From Dentipellis sp. KUC8613 (lineage: Eukaryota; Basidiomycota; Agaricomycetes; Russulales; Hericiaceae): a stretch of DNA of 64,000 bases. Below, piece by piece: positions 42,474-61,437 of this stretch. The stretch is from positions 12,253 to 76,252 of the forward strand of contig NSJX01000004.1 in the NCBI GenBank assembly GCA_002286715.1. Reading direction: 5' to 3'. Within the stretch, counting starts at the first letter, position 1. The number at the start of each line of letters is the position of its first letter. The translations under genes were made by a program, and so were the position numbers. The notes beneath the pieces are model-generated. The model saw only the letters and a program-made list of their open reading frames with translations, had not been told where the DNA came from and searched no databases.

Positions 42474-45400
42474 ATGCACAGGACACCCATGGCGGACTGT
42501 GTAATTGTCTCAAGTCACCTTTCCTCCCTTTATTCCCCATCACATGTTCCAACTGTCCTTGTGCAGACTGCACGCCGGAACACGCCCCTTCCTCCGCCTC
42601 GTAGAGACTCGGACCCACCAGCAGAACATTCCTCCTACTCCTGCATATTTCACTCAAGCGCCACTGGGACTATTTTGTCGCGCCTTCTTCACAGTGGACT
42701 CATAATGGAGTTGGTATCCCTAACGGCAGATGCAAGTCCTATACGATTCGTCTTCCCCGCGCCCGTTCTTTCCAGCCCAGCAGTATTTCTGTGGCAATCC
42801 CGAGAACTACATATTATCGCAGTGACTATTTCCGGCTCTCTTTATCGACTTGTGATATCTGTGCAAGAATCCCCGCTGCAATGGCACGAACATCTGGGCA
42901 GGAACTGGTGTCGCGAGTATCAGGTCAAACACTCCCAGGATGCTTTGAATGGACTCGTTCATGTACAGGGCCCACTTTGTGTCGCTATAGCGCTTGAAAA
43001 TGGGTCACTCCTGCGCTTGGATGCCGAATTCATCGGTGACGACTTCTCTGACGGTGAGCGAGTACCAGCGGCGAGATCACGGAACACGCTGACGTACTAT
43101 CGAAAAAGACCAGTGGACGGAGACTGTGTTCCAACAAAGCTCATTTTTCGGCTCCATCACGTCTTTTCTGCCTTTGCAGCACAACTCTCCCGAGAGCTCG
43201 TATTTCGTATCCGTCGCCAGCCATCCGCCCCCGACGGATGTCGGCCATATTTGGACCCTTTCACGCGATCGAACGCTTAGACTGTGGACCGCGAGAGGTG
43301 GTTGCGCTTCAGTCAAAACCCTTCCTGCTTCCATTGCGGCGGCGAGAGAGGCTTCACCTGCCGGAGGACCCGTCCCAACCAAACCATCAGGTCTCCTAAA
43401 CGCAGATCCCCAAAAATTGTTAACAGTGTTTTCGGTAGAATCGCAAGGTGACGTATCGTACGTCCTGGTTTTTATACCCACACCATCGTCAACCTTCTCT
43501 GGGGGCTTTTTTCAGCTTTATGACTGCTCACATGACACACTACGGCTGGTGGAAGCTTTTGAAAGCTCAAGTACAAGTGCGCACTGTCACCTGCAAGATT
43601 CTATAGTCATTGGTCGTCGTCTGTATACGTTATGGGACAAACAGGGCCAGGCCGCCGTCGAGTTCGTGACCTTACCGTCATTAGGCCCAGGTGCAAGCTC
43701 AAAGAGCGCAATGACATGGCAGATTGCAGCGTATCCCCACGAGCCTGAACTGACTCCTGCTTATCTCGATGAGTTACTTCTTGGCCCGGGCTCTTTGACC
43801 GACAAGTTCTTCTCCGCAATCATGAAGCCTGGAACATTCTCGACACTCACCCTGCGGGTCGCTCTTGAACAATATATAAGCGCATGTTTATCGTTACCTG
43901 GTCCCCCTCCACCACAACTTACTACAACGTATCCCACTATTGGTGAAAATATAGCTGCAGTCGTTGGATGCACAGTCAAGCTAATCCACGATCAGCAAAC
44001 CGGGGCTCCACAACACGACAATTATCGAACCACACTCAAACGTGACTGGGAAGGTTTCATTGCTCGTTGTCGGGAGATCGAGCGCAGTGCACGGTGGCCG
44101 CTTGCCTTGGGTGTCGGGGATCTACAAGGCAGCGATGTACTTGTCGTGGAGCGCGAACGAATGGGTGCTGTGGTTGGAGAGGATCTCCCTCTTCGTCTTT
44201 ATTCCGCATTGCGCTCCAATAGCTCGGTGGAACAGCAATTCACTCTATGCGAAGCGGCGTGGACATTGCGGTCCAAGCTTGGTACCCGTATGAACCGGGC
44301 ACTTGAAGAACGGATCATTGACATTGTGCATCAAGAAATTGCGTTCCCTTTCGCCGACATTGTCCTTGATCAGGCGCAGCGATCGTTGTTCAAGGACGAA
44401 ATTGACGAAGGACTAGAAAGCTGGATCACTGGACGACTGCATAGCCTCGAAAGCACTGATACTGCAACGCGACTGACGCTTGACCTCATCGGCGGATTTG
44501 ATAGGGAAATCAAGCGCGAGGAAGAGGAAGTCGAACTCTTGATTCCTCAGTACACCTCCCCATGGATACGATCGTTGACCTCGTCATATGTGACTTTTTC
44601 CGTCAAAGCACGGTATGAGTTCAGTTTGTGCCTCATTACATTGATATTCTTCCTCTCTGAAGAGCTGCCGTTCTGGGATCCTGCCTTGTTGGCCGAAGTT
44701 TTTGCGGTTTTTCGCGGAATTGCTATGCTTCACTATGCAGTCGAACATCCAACAGCAAGCGGCACAACCCCTACAACTTCGGACGACCGTGGTACCATTG
44801 AGCCTGATGATGTCGTCGCGTGTCTCCGTGATCTCAATGTTGCCCGCTCCTCTCGCGGCACTGTCCCTGCTCCGCCTCCCTCGCTCGTGGACCGACTTCT
44901 GACCCAGTCGGGTGTTAGTCTTATTCCCCTTCCTGGTGCAGCGCACCTTTTCCTCGACAGTACGGGTCTCCTTCAAGCCACCTCTCCCGCGCATGCTTCC
45001 AAGCAAGAGGTACTGTGGTGCGAGCGCCTTAGGTTGATGAAGTACCTGAATGTTGCACGCGAAATGCTTGAGTGGCTTCCTCGAACACCAGCAGTTATGT
45101 ATGTCCGCGCTCGCTTATGGTTGGACGCCGGTCGGGATGCAGAAGCTGCAGGTGCTTTCGATAATATTGCAGGTTGTTTTGGTACGCTCAGTAGTTGCCT
45201 CAACACGCGAGTTAACGCTAATGTCCATATTTCAGGTCTGAACAGTGGATTGTCCTCTGATGATGCCGAGGCACTGGCCAGTGTCCTTCCTAGTGCGCAA
45301 CTCTTCGACAGCGATTTTAGTTTCTACATGCATGCGTCGTCCCTCTTCAAGGCTGTAGCATTGCTAGATTATGAGCTTCACTTCTCTCGCTTAGCACTGT

Positions 45401-47071
45401 CTGTCGCGCCTAAGGACTGGGATTCTTCGGAGATATGGTTCAACGTCACCAAGACCTCAATTGAGCTGGGCTACTATGATGATGCTTATATCGCTGTTAT
45501 GACAATGCCGTACGAAAAAGTGTAAGCTTGCTTTCTGTTCAGTGGTCATGTGCGCTGACTCTTTTCGTTTAGGAAACGCGAATGCACTAGGCAACTCGTT
45601 ACTCGAATGTGTGAGGAACATGCCGTAGAGAAACTTGTGTCGTTCAACTTCGTCGGTATCACGGATGCAGTCGAGGCCCACCTTTCGTTTAAAGCGCGTA
45701 ATGCCGAACCTTGCTCCCGACTATTCTACTCACGGATCCTATATACATGGTATGTAACGCGCGGTGACTATCGCAATGGTGAGACTTTTATGACACATGA
45801 AGACACTATGCTCACCTCGCGCCTAGCTGCTCTGGTCATGTATCAGCGCGCAAGAAAGCTCTCAACAGTCAAAATTGAGCCATCTGAGTTCGTTTCTCTT
45901 GCTGAAAATCAACTGGAGGCATATTTGGTTGCTATGAACACCCTGCGGCTATTAGATCAAAAGAACGCGTGGGTAGTATTGCCCATCACCCCAGATTCAG
46001 GCCATTCCCGGAAACGCAGGAAGTTGATCAAGAATATCCCTGAAGACAAATTCGCGGATGACAAGCGGGAGTCGGAGATCGTCGATCTTTCTGACATATT
46101 GGAAGAATATACGTTGTTGGCTGCACGCATCGAGCTAATCAGGAGGGACCCGTCAACGCTCCACATAAGCGGTACGTCCGTTGTATGTTAGTTGATCATT
46201 TTAGGGTGCTTATACACGATTTGCAGATGCATTACTTAATCCGTCCTCCATAGTACTCAGACTGGCCCAAGCCAATCGTTTTACCATGGCTTTATCCACG
46301 GCCAGCACCTTACAGGTTGATATGACAGACGTGTTCGCACACCTCACGTCGCAGTGTCTGCGCTTGTCACGCAATCCTGATGCCATACTGTACGCTAGTA
46401 CTTTTGTCTTCCCTGATGTTTCAGGCAATGACAGACAGGATTTCACAGCTCGGAAGATACTAGCGATTGGTTTCTTACTGACAAGGCGACATCGTGGCCA
46501 GGCACGCCTGCAGACCGTGGATGGAGATATCTTCGGCAGTCCTTGGACCGACACGATAGCCAGGCGACACATTTTAAGTATACGAAAGCTGTCTTCGAAA
46601 CGATCATCGGCTTGCAGCAGAATTCTGCTCCGCCCCCCTGGCTTGTACAGACGTTGGAGGTAGCCCTGTTATCTTAGAAGTAGCGAACTTTTACTGATTA
46701 AGTCCTCCAGCGAAACCATCCTGAATGGATGATCCGGACATGTCTTCGGTACGAGATGTTTGAGGCGGCTCTAGAACAGGCGCTTGCACTTATTCGCAAG
46801 GTACGTTTCCAGCTAAAGATACCTCTGTCGGAAGCCCATATTCTTCCAGACGGACGCGCAACTGAAACGGAATCCTTCTCAACATGCGATGGCCACCTGG
46901 CTCCCGTATACCCTACTCGATCAACTTCTGCTTGCCGCTGCGGAACAGGATGGCCTTTCCCCGCGAGCACAGACTTTGAGAAGGGAGGTACAGGCAGAAG
47001 TCTCTAATCGGTCAATAAAACTGCAAAAAATCGATAGCTTTTCGTCGACGGACGCCATTATGGTTTTGTAG
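42474..47071 (+). CDS. NUP120: Nucleoporin Nup120/Nup160
   Basis: The N-terminal region (42474-44600) reads as a beta-propeller: HIIAVTISGSLYRLVI, LCVAIALENGSLLRLD, then after an intron at about 43055 QWTETVFQQSSFFGS and HIWTLSRDRTLRLWT, the Nup160 propeller signature. A large alpha-helical domain follows (44000-47071), with a long exon 43110-45524 and several smaller ones. The C-terminus reads RNHPEWMIRTCLRYEMFEAAL, then LPYTLLDQLLLAAAEQ and ends DAIMVL. The protein is a scaffold of the Y-shaped (Nup84/Nup107) complex of the nuclear pore. The start may be 42474 or 42489; an upstream exon is possible because CTACAG directly precedes 42474. Splicing near 46390-46440 is uncertain. Confidence 0.88.
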
Positions 47072-47452
47072 ATATATGCTTTGAAGCCTATCTTATACAT
47101 AAATGTCGAGAATGTCCAGACAAGTGATGTCAATGGAGGCTTGACCTGGACGACGTCGTCGTCTCGTTCATGAACGGTTCCGAGCTTTTGGCGCCCACAG
47201 GATCAAGTATAGGCAGTGTATTTGACTCCATTTGCCGTGATCCCACGCATCTCCATGTACCCCCGTACCCCAACATGATAGGTACGATGTAGACCGAAGT
47301 GACCTCAGTATTTCTCATCACAGTATACGTATACCAGGATCTGAATCAACTCGGACTCGGACACGAACACAAGAAGGCCACTCTCGAAGGCAACAGCCGC
47401 CGAAACTCTATAGCACCCCGTCACACACACACACACCTCATCAGTGATCACG
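47072..47452. other. Intergenic between NUP120 and the oxidoreductase
   Basis: About 380 bp with 3' UTR of NUP120 and the promoter of the next gene; a CA repeat lies at about 47421-47436. Confidence 0.4.
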
Positions 47453-49330
47453 ATGGGCAACCTCTTATCGCGAGCCCGGCTCGCGCTGAAAGCGCTGTTG
47501 GAGTTGAACGCGGAATACAAGACAGTCGAGGCGCGCTTGAAGCGCTCGCCTGGGCTGCCTGTCGCCCACCCAACCATGTCATTCTGGACAGTTCCCCCCG
47601 CGCCTATTGCAAACCACAGACCAGAAGTGCTGCCCAGCCACGCAGATGTGGTCATCGTCGGGTCGGGAATCACAGGCGCCGCTGCCGCATGGACGCTGCT
47701 TGCATACGCGGTGAGCAGGCCCTTGACGGTCATCATGCTTGAGGCACGCGAGACATGCTCTGGCGCGACAGGACGGTGGGTGGATCCTGTTTTTCGTACT
47801 CGGCGGTGTGCGCAAGCTCATCGCATGCATGCCTATGTCCGGCGTCGTGGTGTCTGCGATATCCTATCGATGCAATAGCAACGGAGGGCATATCAATCCG
47901 CCACTATTCCATGACTACTCGGAGCTTAAGGAAGCGCACGGCGTGGAGGACGCACAGAAGATTATACGGCTCAGACTCGCGCATCTGGGCGAGCTGATGC
48001 AGGTCGCAGATGAAGTTGGCGCAAGGGAGCACAGCCAGATACGCGAAGTTGAGAGTCTAGACGTGTTCTATGACCTGGGGACCTTCGAGCACGAGAAGCG
48101 CGCGCTAGAGGCATGGAGGGCGGATATGCCGGAGGAGGCGCATGGTGTGTACGCGCTTGACGGCAGCCAAGCCATCGAGGTGTGTTTCGAGTTTTCATAT
48201 GAAAGAGTACCAATGAACCGCGCCAATTCTCCCACTGACGGCATTGCGCTACAGAAATTCCAACTTGCGACCCAGACGCGTGGCTGCATCGTTACACCCG
48301 CAGGCGCTGCCCACCCCTACCGCCTCGTAACGTCCGTCCTCTCCACGTTACTGAAGAAGCATCATGACCGGTAAATATTAATATTGCACTGCAGCGAGCA
48401 CCTCTCATTTTATGTAGATTCTATCTCTCCACGCGCACGCCTGTCACTGCCATAACTCCACCCGCCGAATCGCCCTACTACAGCGTCCAAACTCCCAGGG
48501 GCCTACTTACTACCCCGCACATCATTCATGCCACAAACGGCTGGAGTGGCCACCTCCTGGCACCGCTGCGTATGAAGATCTTGCCTGTGCGGGGGCTCAT
48601 GAGTGCGCAGCGGCCAGGCACCTCGATGGAGAGCGCAATGCGCTCCGGCGGACGGGCGCACATTTTCAACAGCGGTCCCCTCGGGTATGACTACCTAACG
48701 CAGCTGCCAACAGGGGAGCACGAGCTGATGTTTGGCGGCGGCGCAGCCCAGGCGGGACGCGCTATCCTGCCGGAGGTCGGCGAGACGGACGATGGGGGGT
48801 ATAACATGGGGATTGCGGCACACGTTGCAGGCGCGCTGCCGGAGTACTTTGGCCGGGACAACTGGGGCCAGGAGGGTGTCCCCCCGACGGGGGGGAGCTC
48901 AGAGGTGCAGTGGGCCGCGGGTCGCGTCAAGGCGCTGTGGACTGGCGTGTTGGGAATATCTGCAGACGGGCTGCCATGGGTCGGGCGTCTGCCGGAGAAA
49001 GTCGCGGGGCGGAGTGCACCGCAGCGGCGCGCTGCGCCCGCGGCCAGGGCGGCCCAGGGCAGCTCTAGTCAGTGCTCGGAAAAGGCGGGTGCGCCGCGCT
49101 CGGCCGATGCAGAGGACGAGCCGTTGACTGCAGCACCCGGCGAGTGGATTTCTGCTGGCTACTCGGGAGAGGGTATGGTGCATGCGTGGATGAGCGGCCG
49201 CGCGGTGGCAACGATGCTATTGGGCGCGGAGAGGGAGGGACGACTGAACGAGTGGTTCCCGGATGTGTTCAGAGTGAGCGAGAACCGATGGAAACGGGCG
49301 ACGCTTGAGCGGTTGATGGATCGATTGTAG
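47453..49330 (+). CDS. FAD-dependent oxidoreductase (DAO family)
   Basis: Four exons. The dinucleotide-binding motif DVVIVGSGITGAAAAW lies at about 47650-47695, about 65 residues in. After an intron (donor at 47777, acceptor near 47876) NGGHINPP follows, the usual second FAD contact of the DAO fold. The substrate domain includes QTRGCIVTPAGAAHPYRLV. The C-terminal FAD motif reads GISADGLPWVGRLP and, after a low-complexity insertion of about 45 residues, ISAGYSGEGMVHAWMSGRAVA. This architecture is shared by fungal D-amino acid oxidase-like and sarcosine/glycine oxidase-like proteins; the substrate cannot be told. The N-terminus lacks a clear signal peptide. The start at 47453 (MGNLLSRARLALK) is the first good ATG. 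Confidence 0.82.
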
Positions 49331-50422
49331 GAATATTGAAACTAGTGCATAAGGAAATAATCTGGATGTATCTCTGGTGTATGTATTAGTATAACTACTG
49401 TATATCACAGGTTGTCAGGATCTCGGAGGTATTTTTGATGTTGGGCCGGTCAGTGCCAGTGTTCAACAGAGATAGCATGTTTGGGAAGTGATACTGTCAG
49501 CCGCATACTGTCAGACGGGCCAGGGCAACCCCGTGGGTGACTGCCATTGGACGACGACCGAGTACAACTTGAAGCTTGAGAAGGTCCAATATGTGTCGAT
49601 CAGAATGATGCACACATGGGGCTCTGGGGTCGCGAAATGTAAGTTGCGATAGCATAGTCACAACAACAGTCACCAGACGACTCGGCGGCCACGGAGGCAA
49701 AGCGTGTTGACCCCAAAGTAGAGCCGCGTTCTGTTGATTGCATGTTGGGTCGAGGCCCGAGACAAGCGGCATAGTCGGGCTGATATCATGGCCGGATCAG
49801 GCAGATGGCGCAAAGATGGAGGGCGTAAGCCGCCCTACGATTCCGACTGGACATACGTCAGATAGACCGGAGGTTCAAAGGTTGCAGAGGCGAGGATAGG
49901 CCGAGTGGGAAGGCCGTGCAGAGGGCACTGGTGATCGCTGGAGCAGGCTGTTGAGGTGTTGAGGTGATGTAGAAATTGGATTGGGAAGCAGGCTCGTGGA
50001 ACGCGCGTGGGATAGGGGCGGTGAACGATGTGTCGTCGGCAGCGTTCGAGGGAAAAGAAGCAAGAAGTGAGGTCGAGGAGGGAAAGTAAACACCGGGAGA
50101 AAGAAAAGAAAAGAGGACGAACAAGCTCTTGCAAGTACGAGAGGATTTGTGGTTGTTGTGGCGGGCCACGGCGGGTCAGTGGCATCGCCATCAAGCGACG
50201 TTGCAATTGCCGGCCTCTGGCCTTTGCGATCCTGGTCTCTCTCTCCTTCTCTCTCCTACAACTGCGCATCCTCCGCGCTTTGTCCCGCTCTTCTCGTTCT
50301 TTCTTTTCTTTGTCTATCCTACTTGTGCGTTTGCTCCCGCGCGTAGTTCACCTGACGCCCTCTTCCCCTTACTGACCCCGTCGCGTCGCCAGTGTCTTCC
50401 GACCGCCCCCGCCGCCTAGTCC
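49331..50422. other. Intergenic, promoter of the BNI4-like gene
   Basis: About 1.1 kb with no supported gene. Pyrimidine-rich tracts at about 50225-50400 just before the start codon are typical of fungal 5' UTRs and core promoters. Confidence 0.45.
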
Positions 50423-53336
50423 ATGGCCATTCTCGCTCCCCAGGACTGGCACCCCCCTAGAGATCACGCAATGGACGCTCCTTCAGCAAACTCCGTCAAC
50501 GCGACCGTCGCCCGCCCGCGGGCATCGCCTGCCAACGATCATTCGCCATCTCCCTCCCCAATTACCCCGTCCCAAGGCCAGCCCTATCCCTACCCTGTCC
50601 AGCAGCAGCAGGCCGGTTGGAATGCTCAGTCTCAGCAGTATTACCCCGTCTTTTACCAAAACCCGCATCAACCACAATACCCAATGCATCCAGGACACCC
50701 ACAGCAAGCCCAGATACCGCAACAGAACCCGTACTACGATCCCAATGCCCAGTTCGCTCATTGGGCGTACCAGCAAATGATGTTCAACGCTCAGCAACAG
50801 GGCCATTCCATGCCACACGTTCCCCAGGGATCTGCCCCACTGTCGCAACGCGGAAGATCCGCTAGCGCCAGCTCCCCTGGCGACTATTTTGCGCAAAGCC
50901 AGATCCCAGGCTTCGCCAACTTCCCTAGTGGCACACCTCCCCCGCATCCATCGCAGCTCCCAGCTTCGTATCGTGGCGCCCCGAACAACAATCAGCCGCA
51001 GTACGACGGTTTCCATCCGTATCGCCGACCGAATCAACGTCAGGGATCGCATAGTGCGGAGCCATCGTCGAACAGTGCCAACGAATGGCGGCCTCCAGGA
51101 CCATTTCAACCGCCATATGCGCGTGCCGACGCGGCCGGTTCGTCGACGTCCGTCAACTCCACCGGGTCCAACAGTCGGCCGCGGACCAGCAGCCTGCAGG
51201 GTTCCAACAATGGCCATGGGGGCAGTCCTCACCACCATTACCCAAGCAGCGCTAGCTCCCAAGGCAGCGTGAGGAGCCGATCCGGAGCGCCGCCACCACA
51301 GACGTCGTCAAGCAGCAACGGTCGCGGGAATAGCTCACCTAGTGCCCCAGCAGCCCCTCCATCCATGAAGCCTCATCACCGGACCTCCTCTACCTCGTCG
51401 TCCAACTCTGCGGCGGGAGCGCGGCCTTCTGCCGCAAGTGGGTCTGCGACCTCGTCATCGTCGCACGCTGTGCCACGGCCTGCCCGGCCATCTCCCCTCT
51501 CCCAGGGCAACATCACTGCGCCTGAGAAGCGCATGTCTCGCGACGATAGCGACCTCGCCGCGATGCTCGAGCCCATCCCGAGCCAGTCCATGCTGCGCTC
51601 GGGTGGGCTGAAGGGCCGCCTGCGGCGCGCGCTGTCTCTCAGCGCTGCACAGGCGATGCAGGAGGAGGAGAACGACGACGCTGGTGCAGCGCGGCGCCCA
51701 TCAGATGCACGGATGCCATCGGGACTCGCGAGTGGGTCGGGCAGCGCGGGTTCCGGGCTGCAGTCGAACGCGGCGGAGCCCAGCGATGCGGCATCGACGA
51801 CGACCAGGCAGACGAAGAAGAAGTCGCGTACAGCGCTGTTCAACTCGCGGATCAACGCCTCGACGGACAACATCTCGCTCTCGTCGACGATGTCGTCCGC
51901 CTCCGTCGTCATCCGCAAGCTTGGGTCTATCGGAAAGCTCGCGCGTCGCAACTCGCTCGCAGGTATCACGTCGCTGTTCAAGGACAAGAAGGAGAAGGAC
52001 GAGGCGGATGGTGGCGGTGGCAAGAAGGGCAAGAAAAAGAAGGGAGAGAAGGGAGATGTATCTGAGGCCAGCGTATCTATGGCTACTGTCGAGCTCGACC
52101 GTTCCAGCAGCGAGTGGAGTGCGGAGCTCAATGGGCTCACCCCCGCCGCTAAACTTGCCAGGCAGCATACCCTCAAGACTAATGCTGAAGCCGCGGCGAA
52201 GGTCAAGGCTCAAGAAGAGGCTGCCGCCGCCGCGCGCACTGCAGAACTGCCGACAACTTGGGAGAAGAACACCACGACACGACAGGGCGACTCGCCTGCG
52301 CGGGGTGGAATGTACCGCGTGAATGAGGACGGTATGCGAGTGATCGTAGAGGACGATAACTCTGGGAGCGAGAGCGACCATGACTATTCGGCACATCTGG
52401 ATGGATGGGATGACGAGGACTGGAGCCGTGTCGATGGCGATGAGGATGTTACAATCCGACAAGGGCTTGAGCAAGCGAGCATCGGCGACGACAGCGATGA
52501 TACTACCGAACCTTGGGCGACTGGCATCCGGAGGAGTGTTGAGAGAAATCTGGTGCCAGCTAAAGGCATCCTTAAAAGTAGGTTCTCGCTCACAACACCT
52601 GAGCGGCCCATTGACAGCCTTTCTCTCTAGACGCTGTCAATTATGACCAGCGTGCCTTCATAGACGCGTCTTCGACTAACTTCAACCGAACACGCTCTAA
52701 TTCGTACAACTCACCCGCTGTACAACACTCAGAACTTGGCCCACTTGCGCGCATGCCATCGCCTGACCCTGACCACATCGACGGTCTCCACCGACATCCC
52801 TCGCATTCTTCAACCCATTCTCCTGCAAACACCAACGGCAATCCGGATGGTACACCGACAACGTCTTTCTTGCCCCCTTTGCCCTTCGAGACTGATGCTG
52901 AACGATCTGATTCGCCTGCACATGCTTCTGGTCCAGAAGGCTCACCGAGGCCTGGCCCGGAGAAGACACTGTTCAATCACCCGAATCTCAACTCGTCTGC
53001 CCCTGTGCTGTCTGCGCTTGCTAACAACCCGCCGACATTGTCCCATCGCTCTGCCACGACGCCGGCCAAACGCCTCGCGTTTGCCAGCAACCTGTCTGTG
53101 TACGACACGTTCCCACCAACCGTATACGACCGTCGTAGCGAGCCTGCCACATGGAGTCGGCTCACTCCCGCGCTGGCACAGCGTATCAAGGAAGAGCTCA
53201 ACTCGTTCAAGATGGAAGAGATGGAAGTGCACGCTGCGAGTCGGATCCAGTACGTTCCTATCTTTAGTTTTCTTCACTCTTATCGCGCGCCGACGCTGAC
53301 TTGACCATGTCCTTCAGCACACAATTCTTCGTCTGA
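50423..53336 (+). CDS. Bni4/Afr1-like scaffold protein, 930 aa
   Basis: Exons 50423-52577, 52631-53249 and 53318-53336 sum to exactly 931 codons. The N-terminal 350 residues are disordered and rich in Pro, Gln, Ser and Asn. A conserved-looking central block follows: LRRALSLSAAQAMQEEE, then TALFNSRINASTDNISLSST and VIRKLGSIGKLARRNSLAG. Next come acidic stretches and NLVPAKGILK. The C-terminal block KRLAFASNLSVYDTF, TPALAQRIKEELNSFKMEEME and a final HTQFFV resembles the C-terminus of yeast Bni4 and Afr1. KRLAF fits an RVxF-type protein phosphatase 1 docking site. In yeast Bni4 recruits Glc7 and chitin synthase III components to the bud neck; the same role here is inference. The start could instead be the Met at 50471. 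Confidence 0.72.
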
Positions 53337-54111
53337 TCGTATCCGCTCTCTAGCGCACCGCCCAGTCTCCTCATACGATACTATCCCGCCTTCTCGTTTC
53401 GTTCAACCCATCATCCTCATCCCACTTTTAATTATATCATCCAAGCCACCACCCCTCGTTACCCCTCCCTCACCGGCACACCTCGCAGAGCACAAACCCT
53501 ACCTTGTTGTCCCGTTTGGTCCCCTACCCGTGATCCTCCCTCATCTCTCATCTCGCTCACTTTATACCCTTTCAATTGTAATTCTAATGACGCACGGTGT
53601 TCACGTCTGTCCGCTCCCTACCTTATGTACGCGCTGTGCCGTACACGACCGCTCCTTTCCAAGAACCGATCATGGACGGCTTTCTCTGCGGGTGGTTACT
53701 CTTACGATGCTTGCTAACAAATGCCCCCACTGTTCACTACGTACATGCTCTCTTCTTTCGCGTCTCGTGTCTTGACCCCTTTTCCTCGTCTCGGTCGTCA
53801 GTCTTGTTTTTTCAACTCTTTGCATTGCATCCATTAGCCGGGCTTCCTTGTGCATAGTGCAATACAGGGAAGAGTATTCAGCTGCATCACGCTGTCCGGT
53901 CACGGCACCCATGTGGGGCGTCGCATGAGTTCTGATAGGATCCATCACACAATAGCTTATAACATATCTAGCAACAATAGTTATCAATGCGCGATTATTC
54001 TACATGTGTGCGATGGAGGATAGACTAAGTATGTGATTTGACACATTGCAAGGATGAAACCAAGGACAAGAACAAAACGGCCCGTGACAAATGTTTATGG
54101 ATATAGCATAC
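53337..54111. other. Convergent 3' regions of the BNI4-like gene and RPB1
   Basis: About 0.77 kb of T/C-rich 3' sequence without a supported gene. Confidence 0.45.
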
Positions 54112-60744
<6,633 letters not shown>

Positions 60745-61437
60745 GGCTGTAAGAGTCGAGACAGGAGGTCAGATGCGAGAGGGAATTGAGAGTTCAGTCG
60801 CGTTCGAAAGACGAGGTGGCGAGTCCAACAGAGACGGGAAGCAATTAAAGCGTGTTAAGTAAGACCCGAAAGCAAATCCAAGTGGTTTTGAACGGTTTTG
60901 AAGTGTTTTGAGAGACAGAGAAACCTGGGGCGACGGAAAACCGGTTCGAGTCGACTGGGCAGAGCCAGAAGTCGAGGGACAACGCAAATTGACTAAAATG
61001 AGTCGTGGGACCGCCCAGAGCGACTCTAAAGCAGATTCCGGGGGGAGGGTGGAGGAGAAGAGGACGACGCTGGCGAGGCAGCGAGGACGAGGTGGTCGTT
61101 GAGGACAACCTACAATAGTGGGCGTGGATAGAACTCCGCCCCAATTACTTCCTGAAACGGACATTACTCATCGGCCTCGCCACATCTCCTCCCTCTTTCG
61201 TTCCTCGCTCCGCAGCTCCTCGTCACTCGGTCCTTCGTCAAGAGATTTTCTGTCGACTTTCTATCATCTCCGTATACGCCAATCCAGTTTCCCCTACTAT
61301 CGGGGACAGCGGGAACTCTTCTGTATCGTACGCGTTACCTGGCGGAGTGCGAAAGCAGGCGCGTCAGCTGGATGATCTAGGCCATCCTTCAACACCCCAG
61401 TACCTATACCTTTGAACAAGTCGTTAGTCTTTCCTAA
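60745..61437. promoter_or_regulatory. Shared divergent promoter of RPB1 and VPS27
   Basis: 693 bp between the two start codons with no supported gene. CT-rich tracts near 61165-61210 precede VPS27; no defined factor site was identified. Confidence 0.5.

Noticed and set aside
49331..50422. Search for a tRNA or small RNA in the long promoter region
   Set aside because: No cloverleaf or A/B-box pair could be recognised by eye.
51376..52474. Frames of about 260-276 codons antisense to the BNI4-like gene
   Set aside because: Shadows of Ser/Pro-rich, GC-rich coding sequence on the other strand.
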